Shown here one piece after another: positions 1-7,070 of a stretch of DNA of 7,138 bases. Every line of letters starts with the position of its first letter. Position 1 is the stretch's first letter. Source of the stretch: JAWLFI01 sp041685645. GTDB taxonomy: Bacteria > Bacteroidota > Bacteroidia > Chitinophagales > Saprospiraceae. The DNA lies in assembly GCA_041685645.1 (NCBI GenBank), contig JAWLFI010000136.1, positions 1 to 7,138 on the forward strand. The letters are read 5' to 3'. A program made the position numbers and the translations under genes. The notes under the pieces are model-generated. The model worked only from the letters and a program-made list of their open reading frames with translations, was not told the origin of the DNA and ran no database searches.

Positions 1-92
1 CGCATGAAAGAAATAATGTATCTTCACAGCATCCGGAAATTGTAGATGAATTGGAGCAGTTAATTGAGGATTGGTGGGAGCCGGAATTTTAA
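1..92 (+). CDS. C-terminal tail of a probable sulfatase (5' end outside window)
   Basis: The open frame entering at the left edge (codons starting at base 3) ends with TAA at 90-92 and reads HERNNVSSQHPEIVDELEQL, then IEDWWEPEF. This matches the usual end of formylglycine-dependent sulfatases of the alkaline phosphatase superfamily: a short D/H-x-E-x-N-N turn, then 'HPE(I/V)V..L' leading into a final amphipathic helix ending in a W-rich tail. Such enzymes remove sulfate esters from glycans in the periplasm or at the cell surface and are common in SusCD loci. The catalytic C/S-x-P-x-R region lies outside the window, so the activity cannot be confirmed. Only about 30 residues are visible. Another family ending in the same kind of helix is possible. 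Confidence 0.55.
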   Translation, partial: HERNNVSSQHPEIVDELEQLIEDWWEPEF

Positions 93-211
93 TGTTTTTC
101 AATTAACGTTTAACCGGAAATGGAGAGGAATTTGAAAGGATTTATACTATCTGGGTCAATGGTATCAGGGTTGGGCTTGAGATTTGATATGGGTTTCCTG
201 GTATTAAGATG

Positions 212-235
212 TGAGTTCAAGTAATTAGTGCAACA
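212..235 (+). repeat. Left terminal inverted repeat of the IS30-family element
   Basis: This 24-bp stretch matches the reverse complement of 1287-1310 at 20 of 24 positions. Shared blocks are GTTCAAGT and TGCAACA. The mismatches are at repeat positions 3, 12, 14 and 17. Similarity stops on both sides, so these bases define the element's left boundary. Confidence 0.85.
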
Positions 236-244
236 CTAAAAAGT

Positions 245-272
245 AACCCTGAGGGGCGCGCCCCTCAGGGTT
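245..272. repeat. Perfect 28-bp GC-rich palindrome inside the IS left end
   Basis: The left arm AACCCTGAGGGGCG (245-258) is followed directly by its exact reverse complement (259-272), and then by TT, giving TTTT at 271-274. It lies 9 bp inside the left inverted repeat and 30 bp before the transposase ATG. As RNA it would form a strong hairpin (needing a few unpaired central bases) followed by a short U-run, so it could work as an intrinsic terminator shielding the transposase from outside transcription. That role is inference. It could instead be a protein-binding or structural site of the element. Confidence 0.7.
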
Positions 273-302
273 TTCGGCCAAGCGGCTTATATTCGTGTTA
301 TC

Positions 303-1269
303 ATGCAAAAATACAAACAACTTGACCTTAACGATCGTCACAAGATTAAAGCCCTGCTCGATACGGGCCACTCATAAACTAAAACCGCTGAAATTATCGG
401 TGTTCACAAGTCGACTATTTTCGGTGAACTCTCTCGCAATGTCCCCACCCGTGGTCGCTATGACAACGAGTATCGCCCGGAGGCGGCTCAGCGAAAAAAC
501 CAACACCCGCCACAGCGGTAAACGCAAACACATTCGCTTTACTGAGGACTTTAAGTATCAGTCCAGCCAGAGGCTGCGTGAGGAAAAAATAAGTCCGGAA
601 CTGATCATCGGCCGCTGGAGCACCCAAGGCGTAGATGGAGTGAGCCATGAGGCGATCTAAAAGTGGATTTGGCGGGGAAAACGCCAAAAAGATCCAGCGA
701 CTAAGAGTCTCTATAAACACCTCAAGCACGGGCGGCAACGCCGCAAACGAGGCAATTATAACGACTCCAGAGGAGTTCCCACCGGACGTGTGGGTATCGA
801 ACAGCGTCCGGAGGTGGTTGACGAGTGCACCCGGCTCGGGGATATTGAGGCTGACTTCATAATGGGCAAAGCCCATAAATCAGCCATGGTGGTCATCACC
901 GACCGGGCAACGCTGCTCACCCGCCTGACAAATAACACCAGTCGGCATGCTGATCTAACTGAGCTGGCTATTGAGTAGAGTCTGGCCCGGGTTCCAAAAT
1001 CATTCATTAAGACCGTGACCGTCGATAACGATAAGTCTTTTGCAACCCACCAATAACTGGCAAGATAACTCGATGCTATGGTGTACTTTATCCGTTCCTA
1101 CATGTCTCAGGATAAGGGAAAGGTTGAAAACAGGATTGGAGTGGTTCATCAGTTATTTCCCAAGGGTACAGATCTGCGAAATGTGTCGGGGCAACGCATT
1201 AAGTCTGTCGAACGATACATCAACAATCGACCTATTCAAAAATTTGGCTTCCTTCAACCCATAATATAA
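303..1269 (+). pseudogene. IS30-family transposase, inactivated by a frameshift and five stops
   Basis: Read conceptually, this is a full-length IS30 transposase of about 320 codons. ATG at 303 begins MQKYKQLDLNDRHKIKALLD, followed by the N-terminal helix-turn-helix (TKTAEIIGVHKSTIFGELSR). The core reads EADFIMG, TVDNDKSF and DKGKVENRIGVVHQLFPKGT. The catalytic D, D and E codons (853-855, 1024-1026, 1126-1128) are intact, and 33 residues separate the second D from the E, as expected for IS30. Lesions are TAA at 375-377, a +1 shift probably in the A6 run at 494-499, TAA at 658-660 (where the family usually has Tyr in 'HExIYxW'), TAG at 976-978, and TAA at 1054-1056 and 1066-1068. The C-terminus (INNRPIQKFGFLQP) is close to complete. 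No functional transposase can be made from this copy. Confidence 0.93.
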
Positions 1270-1286
1270 ACCTTAAAACACTGCGC

Positions 1287-1310
1287 TGTTGCATTAGTGA
1301 CTTGAACACA
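1287..1310 (-). repeat. Right terminal inverted repeat of the IS30-family element
   Basis: This is the partner of the left repeat at 212-235 (20 of 24 positions matching when reverse-complemented). It begins 17 bp after the pseudogene's last stop codon and sets the right boundary of the insertion sequence. The best-conserved stretches are TGTTGCA at the inner side and ACTTGAAC towards the outer end. Confidence 0.85.
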
Positions 1311-1391
1311 GCTTTTGAAAGGGTTAACAAACTATACTAAATTGACGATTTGAGTATTTTCACAAAATTTTTAAAAAGATTGCAGCAAAAT

Positions 1392-1420
1392 TTGACAAAT
1401 TGTGCCTTTTAGTATATAAT
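1392..1420 (+). promoter_or_regulatory. Consensus sigma-70-type promoter for susCD
   Basis: TTGACA (1392-1397) and TATAAT (1415-1420) are separated by exactly 17 bp, a perfect match to the housekeeping consensus. The promoter points at susC and lies about 80 bp beyond the insertion sequence, so it is not element-derived. It does not follow the classical Bacteroides TTTG/TAnnTTTG pattern exactly, although TATTTTG follows the -10 box. A chance match in AT-rich DNA is possible, but both hexamers plus ideal spacing make this the best promoter in the window. Confidence 0.65.
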
Positions 1421-1480
1421 CTATTTTGGCTTAACCGGTAAATTAAAATTCCTCAACATTATGACTTCCTGCAAATATTA

Positions 1481-1503
1481 TGAAAGCGCTAAAAGCGCTT
1501 TTT
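1481..1503 (+). promoter_or_regulatory. Hairpin / LacI-type operator-like palindrome in the susC leader
   Basis: AAAGCGCT (1483-1490), loop AAA, then AGCGCTTT (1494-1501) form an 8-bp stem that runs into T5 (1499-1503), so the RNA resembles a weak intrinsic terminator or attenuator. The same DNA holds the perfect palindrome AAAAGCGCTTTT (1491-1502) and the overlapping TGAAAGCGCTAAAA (1481-1494). Both resemble operators of LacI-family regulators (central CG, catabolite-responsive-element-like). It lies about 55-75 bp after the predicted transcription start, so either mechanism would block elongation into susCD. Which one applies, if either, is undecided. Confidence 0.45.
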
Positions 1504-1673
1504 ACTAATTGTTTTAAAAAACAAATTATCGGTCGCTGCTTAATGCTCTCATTTCTTGAGTATCTGTCTTATGCTTTGTGGTTGTTTTTTCTAAAGAACA
1601 AAAGAAAGATAAGGCATGTGGTACGCATTTGGCTGATCACAAATACAATCAATAAAACTAAAAAAAAATTACT

Positions 1674-4600
1674 ATGTACAACAAGGCTACCAGCATTTTA
1701 GTGTTTATGTTAGTGTTATTGCTACAAAGTTTCATTGTTAGCTCAGTTTTCGCTTTTCAGCAACAGGAAACTGATATTAGCGGTTCGGTAACGGATGCTC
1801 TAACGGAGGAACCAATTCCGGGGGTTAATATCGTAGTTAAAGATACCAATAAAGGAACTTCAACGAATTTAAACGGTCAGTTTGAGCTTAGCGTGTCATC
1901 GTTACAAGATACGCTTGTATTTTCTTTCATTGGATATCAAGATCAAGTTGTTCCTATTGACGGGCGTAACGTAATAGATGTGGAACTTGAACAGGAGACC
2001 TTTTCTGGGGAGGAGTTGGTGGTTGTTGGATACACAACACAAGAGAGACAAAATATATCAGGTTCAGTTTCAAGTGTAGATGTAGAAGGGCTTAATCAAG
2101 GGACATCCGGTCAGATCACAAAACAACTTCAAGGGCGAGCATCGGGGGTTTCAGTGTTGTCATCAGGGCAACCCGGAGAAGAACCTGATGTTAGAATCAG
2201 GGGAATTAATACTTTTGGGAATAATTCACCTTTATATATAGTTGACGGGGTTCCCACACAAAGTATCAATTCGCTAAATCCTAATGATATAGAATCCATG
2301 CAAGTCTTGAAAGATGCCTCTGCCGCCTCTATCTATGGCTCGAGAGCTGCTAACGGTGTCATAGTTGTCACAACAAAAAGCGGGCAGGGTGATGTAGCGG
2401 TAGAATACAGTGGTTATACTGGTTATAGTGTTCCCAAGAGTGAGAATGTGTGGAATATTCTGAACCCCCAGGAAATGGCAGAGTTGAAATGGACCGCAAT
2501 TCGGAACTCTGGTGGAAATCCTTCTCCTGATCCCCAGTATGGCGACGGCGCAGATCCGGTACTACCAGACTACATTCGACCCGCTGGTGAAATGATCGGC
2601 GATGTTGATGAAGAGAATTACTTTCTTAATCCAGAATACAAAGATGCAGCTGCGCTTAACACATTTAACCAAATTGTGCGGGCTAATAAGCAGGGAACCG
2701 ACTGGTATGATGAGATATTTTCTCCAGCTTTGTCAATGAATCATAATCTTTCAATAAGTGGCGGTGGCGAAATTGGAAATTATATCTTCACCCTAAACCA
2801 TTTCAACCAACAAGGAACACTTGATAGGACGTTTAACCAGCGTACAACCATTAGGGTAAACACCGATTTTAATATTAGCGAAAACTTTAGAGTTGGGGAA
2901 AATCTTGCATATTCTCATTCTGAAAGTCCCCAAGTCAGTGCTCTCTCCGAGGGTAGTGCGATCGGGATGTCTTACCGACAGCAACCAATTGTTCCGGTAT
3001 ACGATATTGCCGGTAACTTTGCAGGTTCGGCAGGACAACAGTTAGGGCAGGCTGTAAATCCGGTAGCACAACAGTACCGAACACGAAATAACCAAGCGCT
3101 TAACAACAGGTTATTTGGTAATCTTTTTGCTGAGATAGATTTTGTAGACAATAAACTGCAATTGCGATCAAGTTTTGGTGGAGATATTGTTTCCTCAACA
3201 AGCAAGTCATTTACTTTCCCCACCTACGAAAATGCTGAGAATAACTCAACAAATGAGTTCAATCAGTCTGGTTCTAAGTCTTACAGCTTTACCTGGAGTA
3301 ACACATTGACCTATCAAGACGAGTTCAGTGATGTCCACTCATTAGAATTAATTGTGGGTACGGAAGCTTTCCACAACCAGGGAACCAACTTTGGTGGATC
3401 TTCACAGGGGTATTTCTCCTTTGATCCGGATTATACAAACCTTTCTACCGGGTCGGGTAACAGGACAAATTTCAGCAATGAGTACAGGGACGGGCTGATA
3501 TCGCTATTCGGGCGTGTTGATTACAACTACGATAGCAAGTACATTATAAGTGCAACGCTGAGACGCGACGGGTCCTCGCGTTTTGAAAATAACCAATGGG
3601 GTACTTTTCCGGCCGGTAGTATTGGGTGGCGAATTTCCCAGGAGCCGTTCATGCAGGGTATCCCCTGGCTTTCGGAACTACGCGTTCGAGCTGGTTATGG
3701 TGTCATGGGGAATCAACTGAATGTAGACCCGAACAACTCATATAACTTGTATGTGGGTGATAATAACTCTTCATTCTATCCTATAGATGGCAGTAATAAC
3801 AATGTGCAGCAGGGATTTGAGCAGAGCCGTATCGGCAATCCAAATGCTAAGTGGGAAAAAAATATTAGTGGAAACTTGGGTATCGAAACAATTCTTTTTG
3901 GTGACAGACTTGAAATTGTTGCCGAGTATTATTGGAAAGATGTCGATGATTTATTATTTGACCCAAGTCTGGTGGGTACCGCTGGTACCGCAACACCTCC
4001 CTTTGTGAATGTGGCCAACATGAAGAATAAAGGGATCGATGCTATGGTAACCACAGTGGGAAATATCGGAAACAACTTTAACTATAATGTTGGTTTGACT
4101 TTTACCTCGTATCAAAACGAAATTGTAAAGATATCAGAAATTAGTGAGTTTTTTAGTCAGGATTCTCGACGATTTGGTGCAGATATTATCCGCAACGAGG
4201 TAGGCCAGCCGATATCTTCTTTCTACGGGTATCAAATAGAGGGCTTTTTTAATAGCCAGAGCGAGCTTGATGAAGCCAATAACAGTGCACCCAATGGCAA
4301 CTACCAGACTGATGCGGATGTTGGAACCTTTAGATATGCCGATATTAACGGCGATGGCCAGATTACAGCCGCTGACCGTACATTTCTGGGGGATCCCAAC
4401 CCGGATTTCACCTATGGGCTTGACATCGGGCTAAATTACAAACGTTTTGATCTGAGTGCTTTTTTCTACGGTTCGCAGGGAAACGATATCTGGAATCAGG
4501 TAAAGTGGTGGACCGATTTTTACTCCAATTTTAGCGGTGCCAAAAGTCGTGCTGCATTATATGATTCCTGGACACCAGAAAATCAGGATGCATCTCTACC

Positions 4601-4901
4601 ATTACAGACCACAGGGGGGGGGGAAAGTACATCTGCTGTGCCAAACTCCTATTTTGTGGAAGACGGGTCGTATTTGCGGATGAAAGAGCTGGTTGTAGGG
4701 TATACCCTGCCAGAAGACCTGATCCAAAAAATTTCGGCTTCCCGCCTGCGGATTTACTTGCAAGCTTCCAATTTATTCACAATTACGGGCTACAGTGGTA
4801 TTGATCCTGAAATTGGAGGTGGCAATACGAATTTTGGTATTGATGAAGGAGCGTATGCGAGTATGCGTCAGTTCTTGTTCGGTATTAATCTTACGTTCTA
4901 A
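1674..4901 (+). CDS. susC: SusC/RagA-family TonB-dependent outer-membrane transporter
   Basis: This gene encodes the barrel that imports glycan oligosaccharides (or another large nutrient) across the outer membrane using TonB/ExbBD energy, paired with the SusD lipoprotein encoded next. The 1075 residues show a signal peptide (about 1-27, hydrophobic core LVFMLVLLLQ, cleavage after VFA), a carboxypeptidase-D-regulatory-like domain (about 34-108, with GxVTD..T.EPIPGVNIVVK), a likely TonB box near 112-122 (GEELVVVGYTT) and a plug domain (about 127-240) with LQGRASGV, VRIRG, PLYIVDGVP and LKDASAASIYGSRAANGVI. The large C-terminal beta-barrel ends in a terminal Phe (FGINLTF), the usual assembly signal. 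A DxNxDGxIxxxD loop at 890-901 is common in the family. There is no STN domain, so direct anti-sigma signalling is unlikely. An in-frame G10 tract encodes residues 981-983 and the first base of 984. The first ATG is chosen because the signal peptide needs it. Substrate is unknown; the symbol denotes family, not starch specificity. Confidence 0.96.
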   Translation: MYNKATSILVFMLVLLLQSFIVSSVFAFQQQETDISGSVTDALTEEPIPGVNIVVKDTNKGTSTNLNGQFELSVSSLQDTLVFSFIGYQDQVVPIDGRNVIDVELEQETFSGEELVVVGYTTQERQNISGSVSSVDVEGLNQGTSGQITKQLQGRASGVSVLSSGQPGEEPDVRIRGINTFGNNSPLYIVDGVPTQSINSLNPNDIESMQVLKDASAASIYGSRAANGVIVVTTKSGQGDVAVEYSGYTGYSVPKSENVWNILNPQEMAELKWTAIRNSGGNPSPDPQYGDGADPVLPDYIRPAGEMIGDVDEENYFLNPEYKDAAALNTFNQIVRANKQGTDWYDEIFSPALSMNHNLSISGGGEIGNYIFTLNHFNQQGTLDRTFNQRTTIRVNTDFNISENFRVGENLAYSHSESPQVSALSEGSAIGMSYRQQPIVPVYDIAGNFAGSAGQQLGQAVNPVAQQYRTRNNQALNNRLFGNLFAEIDFVDNKLQLRSSFGGDIVSSTSKSFTFPTYENAENNSTNEFNQSGSKSYSFTWSNTLTYQDEFSDVHSLELIVGTEAFHNQGTNFGGSSQGYFSFDPDYTNLSTGSGNRTNFSNEYRDGLISLFGRVDYNYDSKYIISATLRRDGSSRFENNQWGTFPAGSIGWRISQEPFMQGIPWLSELRVRAGYGVMGNQLNVDPNNSYNLYVGDNNSSFYPIDGSNNNVQQGFEQSRIGNPNAKWEKNISGNLGIETILFGDRLEIVAEYYWKDVDDLLFDPSLVGTAGTATPPFVNVANMKNKGIDAMVTTVGNIGNNFNYNVGLTFTSYQNEIVKISEISEFFSQDSRRFGADIIRNEVGQPISSFYGYQIEGFFNSQSELDEANNSAPNGNYQTDADVGTFRYADINGDGQITAADRTFLGDPNPDFTYGLDIGLNYKRFDLSAFFYGSQGNDIWNQVKWWTDFYSNFSGAKSRAALYDSWTPENQDASLPLQTTGGGESTSAVPNSYFVEDGSYLRMKELVVGYTLPEDLIQKISASRLRIYLQASNLFTITGYSGIDPEIGGGNTNFGIDEGAYASMRQFLFGINLTF
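4614..4623 (+). repeat. G10 homopolymer inside susC
   Basis: Ten consecutive G residues encode Gly-Gly-Gly and begin the following Glu codon (residues 981-984), just before the conserved SYFVEDGSYLRMKELVVGYTLP segment of the barrel. The annotated frame is open with ten Gs. With nine, the frame would meet TGA at 4681-4683; with eleven, TGA at 4802-4804 (both in present numbering). Either change would remove the barrel's C-terminal strands and terminal Phe. Confidence 0.95.
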
Positions 4902-4923
4902 ATAAATGATATTATTTAATAAT

Positions 4924-4930
4924 AAAGAGG
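4924..4930 (+). promoter_or_regulatory. Ribosome binding site deciding the susD start
   Basis: AAAGAGG lies 8 bp before the ATG at 4939, a good Shine-Dalgarno match and spacing. An earlier in-frame ATG at 4906 lacks such a site and would add eleven residues (MILFNNKEDCF) in front of an otherwise typical lipoprotein signal peptide. The 4939 start is therefore preferred. Confidence 0.65.
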
Positions 4931-4938
4931 ATTGCTTT

Positions 4939-6849
4939 ATGAACTTTTCTATCAAAACACCAATAATGTTAGGTCTGATATTTGTTATCGGATTCATATA
5001 CGCATGTGATTCCATTATTAACGTACCCCCGAAAGGAGCGTTAAGTGAAAATGTACTGGACAATCAGGAGGGTGTCGAAACACTTTTGATAGGGGCTTAC
5101 GGAGCTCTAGACGGGCAAATGCTAAATAGTGAACGAAGGGAGGCCACTGATGTCAGCAACTGGGTGTATGGAAGTCTTGCCGGTGGTGAAGCCCACAAAG
5201 GGGAATCGCTGGGTAACACCAATGGATATCTCCAGATTGGAAACGGCAACTCTTCTGCCAGCATTGGCTTTTTCAACGGAAAGTGGACAGCACTCTATGA
5301 AGGCATCAAGCGTACTAACTCGGTCCTGGCATTGCTCCCTGAAGTGGACGATATGAGTGAAACCGACAAGAATCGGGTAGCAGGAGAAGCCCGGTTTCTG
5401 AGAGGACATTACTACTTTGAACTAAAAAAAATGTTCAATATGGTTCCTTGGATCGACGAAAATACTGAAAATCCAAATCAGCCAAACGACCAGGATATCT
5501 GGCCTAATATTGAAGCAGACTTTGAGTATGCCTATCAAAATCTGCCGGAAATTCAGAATGACGCAGCACGGGTAAATAAATGGGCAGCCGCCTCATATTT
5601 GTCCAAAACCTTTGTGTACCAAGAAAAATGGAATGAGGCCAAGCCGCTATTCGATGAAATTATTACCAGTGGGGTAACCTCGCAGGGAGTTACTTACGAT
5701 TTGATTGAGGAGTTTCGGCAAAATTACAATCCGGCACGTGAAGATGGGAACCCAGGGGCTGTATTCGCCGTGGAGATGGTAGCCAACGATGGTACTGGCC
5801 ATACTAACAATGCCAACTTGGGAATGTCCTCCGCTTTTCCATATGGTGATACCAGCCCATTTCCATGCTGTGGTTATTATCAACCAACACAGGACTTGGT
5901 AAACTCCTATCGTACCGATGGCAACGGGCACCCAATTATCAATGTAAATAATCCAGATCCCTACAATGACCAGATGGTTAAGAATGATATGGGCGTATCT
6001 CCGGAAGACCAATTTGACCTTTATGACGGACCACTGGATCCCCGGCTCGATTGGACCGTCGGTCGTCGTGGAGTGCCGTATTTAGACTGGGGTCCATACG
6101 AGGGAATTAACTGGGCTCGTGAACCAGGAAATTTTGGACCCTATGGTCCTAAAAAACATGTTTACTGGGCCGAGCAGCAGGCGGAGTATGCAGATCTTAA
6201 CTCATGGGCTCCTGGTTCCGCAATAAATACTTATGTAATCCGATTTGCTGACGTGCTATTGTTGGCTGCGGAAACTGAAGTTGAGGTTGGTTCCCTGGAG
6301 CAGGCGCGGGAGTATGTAAACCGGGTACGTGAGCGGGCCGCCAATGAAGATGGATGGGTAAACCTGGATCACAACCGATCGCAAGCGATTGCGGAAGTTG
6401 CTAACGAAAACGATATGTTGAGCCTTGAGGATGTGGGGCAGTTTGATTGGGTGATCCGGGAAGACAATCAAACTACATTTGTATACCTGGGCGGCGGATC
6501 TGGAGACGCAAATAATTGGCAGGAATATGAAATTCCCAACTATGAAATTGAATTATATACTGCTACCCAGTTTGCAGATCAGAATTTTGCCCGTGAAGCT
6601 GTGCATTTTGAGAGAAAACTCGAATTAGCTATGGAAGGTCACCGATTTTTTGACCTCGTACGATGGGGCAAAGCTGAAGAGCAGCTTAATGCATTTTTTG
6701 ATTACGAAGGACCTGCGTTGGGAATTTCAACCCGTGATGGTGAGTTCATATCCGGTAGAAATGAATACTATCCCATTCCGCAAGTTCAAATCGATTTGAG
6801 TACCGTGGGCGGAGATCCGGTATTGCAACAGAATCCTGGCTATAATTAA
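4939..6849 (+). CDS. susD: SusD/RagB-family surface glycan-binding lipoprotein
   Basis: This is the partner of the upstream SusC: a surface lipoprotein that binds the substrate and closes over the transporter barrel. From the ATG at 4939 it has 636 residues. The lipoprotein signal ends in lipobox IYAC with the lipidated Cys at 23. The SusD-like N-terminal helical region has AEARFLRGHYYFELKKMFNM-VPWID at about 148-173. The SusD/RagB C-terminal domain has YVIRFADVLLLAAETEVEVG (432-451), NRVRERA (461-467), ERKLELAMEGHRFFDLVRWG (558-577) and a PIPQ...LQQNPGY ending. The segment DPRLDWTVGRRGVPYLDWGP (367-386) and the aromatic stretch that follows are typical of one large SusD subgroup. Vicinal cysteines at 310-311 (FPCCGYY) are unusual. 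It lies 37 bp after susC, clearly in one transcription unit, and is followed by a terminator. The ligand cannot be read from sequence. Confidence 0.95.
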   Translation: MNFSIKTPIMLGLIFVIGFIYACDSIINVPPKGALSENVLDNQEGVETLLIGAYGALDGQMLNSERREATDVSNWVYGSLAGGEAHKGESLGNTNGYLQIGNGNSSASIGFFNGKWTALYEGIKRTNSVLALLPEVDDMSETDKNRVAGEARFLRGHYYFELKKMFNMVPWIDENTENPNQPNDQDIWPNIEADFEYAYQNLPEIQNDAARVNKWAAASYLSKTFVYQEKWNEAKPLFDEIITSGVTSQGVTYDLIEEFRQNYNPAREDGNPGAVFAVEMVANDGTGHTNNANLGMSSAFPYGDTSPFPCCGYYQPTQDLVNSYRTDGNGHPIINVNNPDPYNDQMVKNDMGVSPEDQFDLYDGPLDPRLDWTVGRRGVPYLDWGPYEGINWAREPGNFGPYGPKKHVYWAEQQAEYADLNSWAPGSAINTYVIRFADVLLLAAETEVEVGSLEQAREYVNRVRERAANEDGWVNLDHNRSQAIAEVANENDMLSLEDVGQFDWVIREDNQTTFVYLGGGSGDANNWQEYEIPNYEIELYTATQFADQNFAREAVHFERKLELAMEGHRFFDLVRWGKAEEQLNAFFDYEGPALGISTRDGEFISGRNEYYPIPQVQIDLSTVGGDPVLQQNPGYN

Positions 6850-6892
6850 GGTGTTAATCAGGATATAACTGAATTTATCTCTTTGAATCTGG

Positions 6893-6924
6893 AAGAGGCA
6901 GCCTCAAAAAGTTGCCTCTTTTTT
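6893..6924 (+). terminator. Intrinsic terminator after susD
   Basis: AAGAGGCA (6893-6900) pairs perfectly with TGCCTCTT (6913-6920). The stem can extend by a G-U and a C-G pair to 10 bp around an 8-nt loop (CTCAAAAA) and runs into TTTT, giving T6 at 6919-6924. It lies 43 bp after the susD stop and probably ends the susCD transcript. Confidence 0.88.
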
Positions 6925-7070
6925 AATTGGTTTTTGCAAAACTCTCTTAATATAATATCTATCTTTAATCCACAAAACTGTTTAAGTTATAATACACTGT
7001 TGTTATTACCACTATGTTCAAAATCTATTAAGCTGTAACTGTTGTATAGCATAACATAGTTGACACTTTT

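Larger units (their letters stand above)
212..1310 (+). mobile_element. Degenerate IS30-family insertion sequence (about 1.1 kb)
   Basis: The element is bounded by 24-bp imperfect terminal inverted repeats (212-235 and 1287-1310, 20 of 24 positions matching) and carries one IS30-type transposase pseudogene on the plus strand. The 1099-bp length is normal for the family. The ends begin TG and contain TTCAAGT and GCAACA blocks, which resemble IS30-family termini (family knowledge, from memory). It sits between the probable sulfatase tail and susC, so it interrupts a PUL intergenic region without breaking either gene. No convincing 2-3 bp target duplication remains: AAGATG is on the left and GCTTTT on the right. 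Four mismatches between the ends and six lesions in the transposase point to an old, inactive copy that could move only if a related transposase acted in trans. Confidence 0.88.
1311..1673. other. Intergenic region upstream of susC (promoter and leader)
   Basis: This is 363 bp of AT-rich DNA between the insertion-sequence right end and the susC start, with no convincing gene. It holds a consensus-type promoter at 1392-1420 and a hairpin/operator-like inverted repeat at 1481-1503, and ends with A9 (1660-1668) just before the susC ATG. If transcription starts about 7 bp after the -10 box, the susC mRNA has an untranslated leader of roughly 245 nt. No Shine-Dalgarno sequence precedes the ATG. 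An A-rich upstream stretch instead is common in Bacteroidota. Confidence 0.7.

Noticed and set aside
415..876. 153-residue open frame on the minus strand
   Set aside because: It lies antisense to the IS30-family transposase pseudogene and is explained as a shadow of that coding sequence.
303..1269. Stop-codon recoding or a working transposase made by frameshifting
   Set aside because: There are five separate internal stops of two kinds (TAA and TAG) plus a frameshift, while the neighbouring susC and susD use normal stops. Simple decay explains this better.
206..1316. Target-site duplication flanking the insertion sequence
   Set aside because: The flanks AAGATG and GCTTTT share no 2-3 bp direct repeat next to the repeat ends. 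It has probably been lost by mutation.
1480..1701. Possible 73-residue plus-strand protein or leader peptide overlapping the susC start
   Set aside because: Its start codon lies at the hairpin, it has no ribosome binding site, it resembles no family I know, and its 3' end runs into the susC signal-peptide codons. It looks like a chance frame in AT-rich leader DNA.
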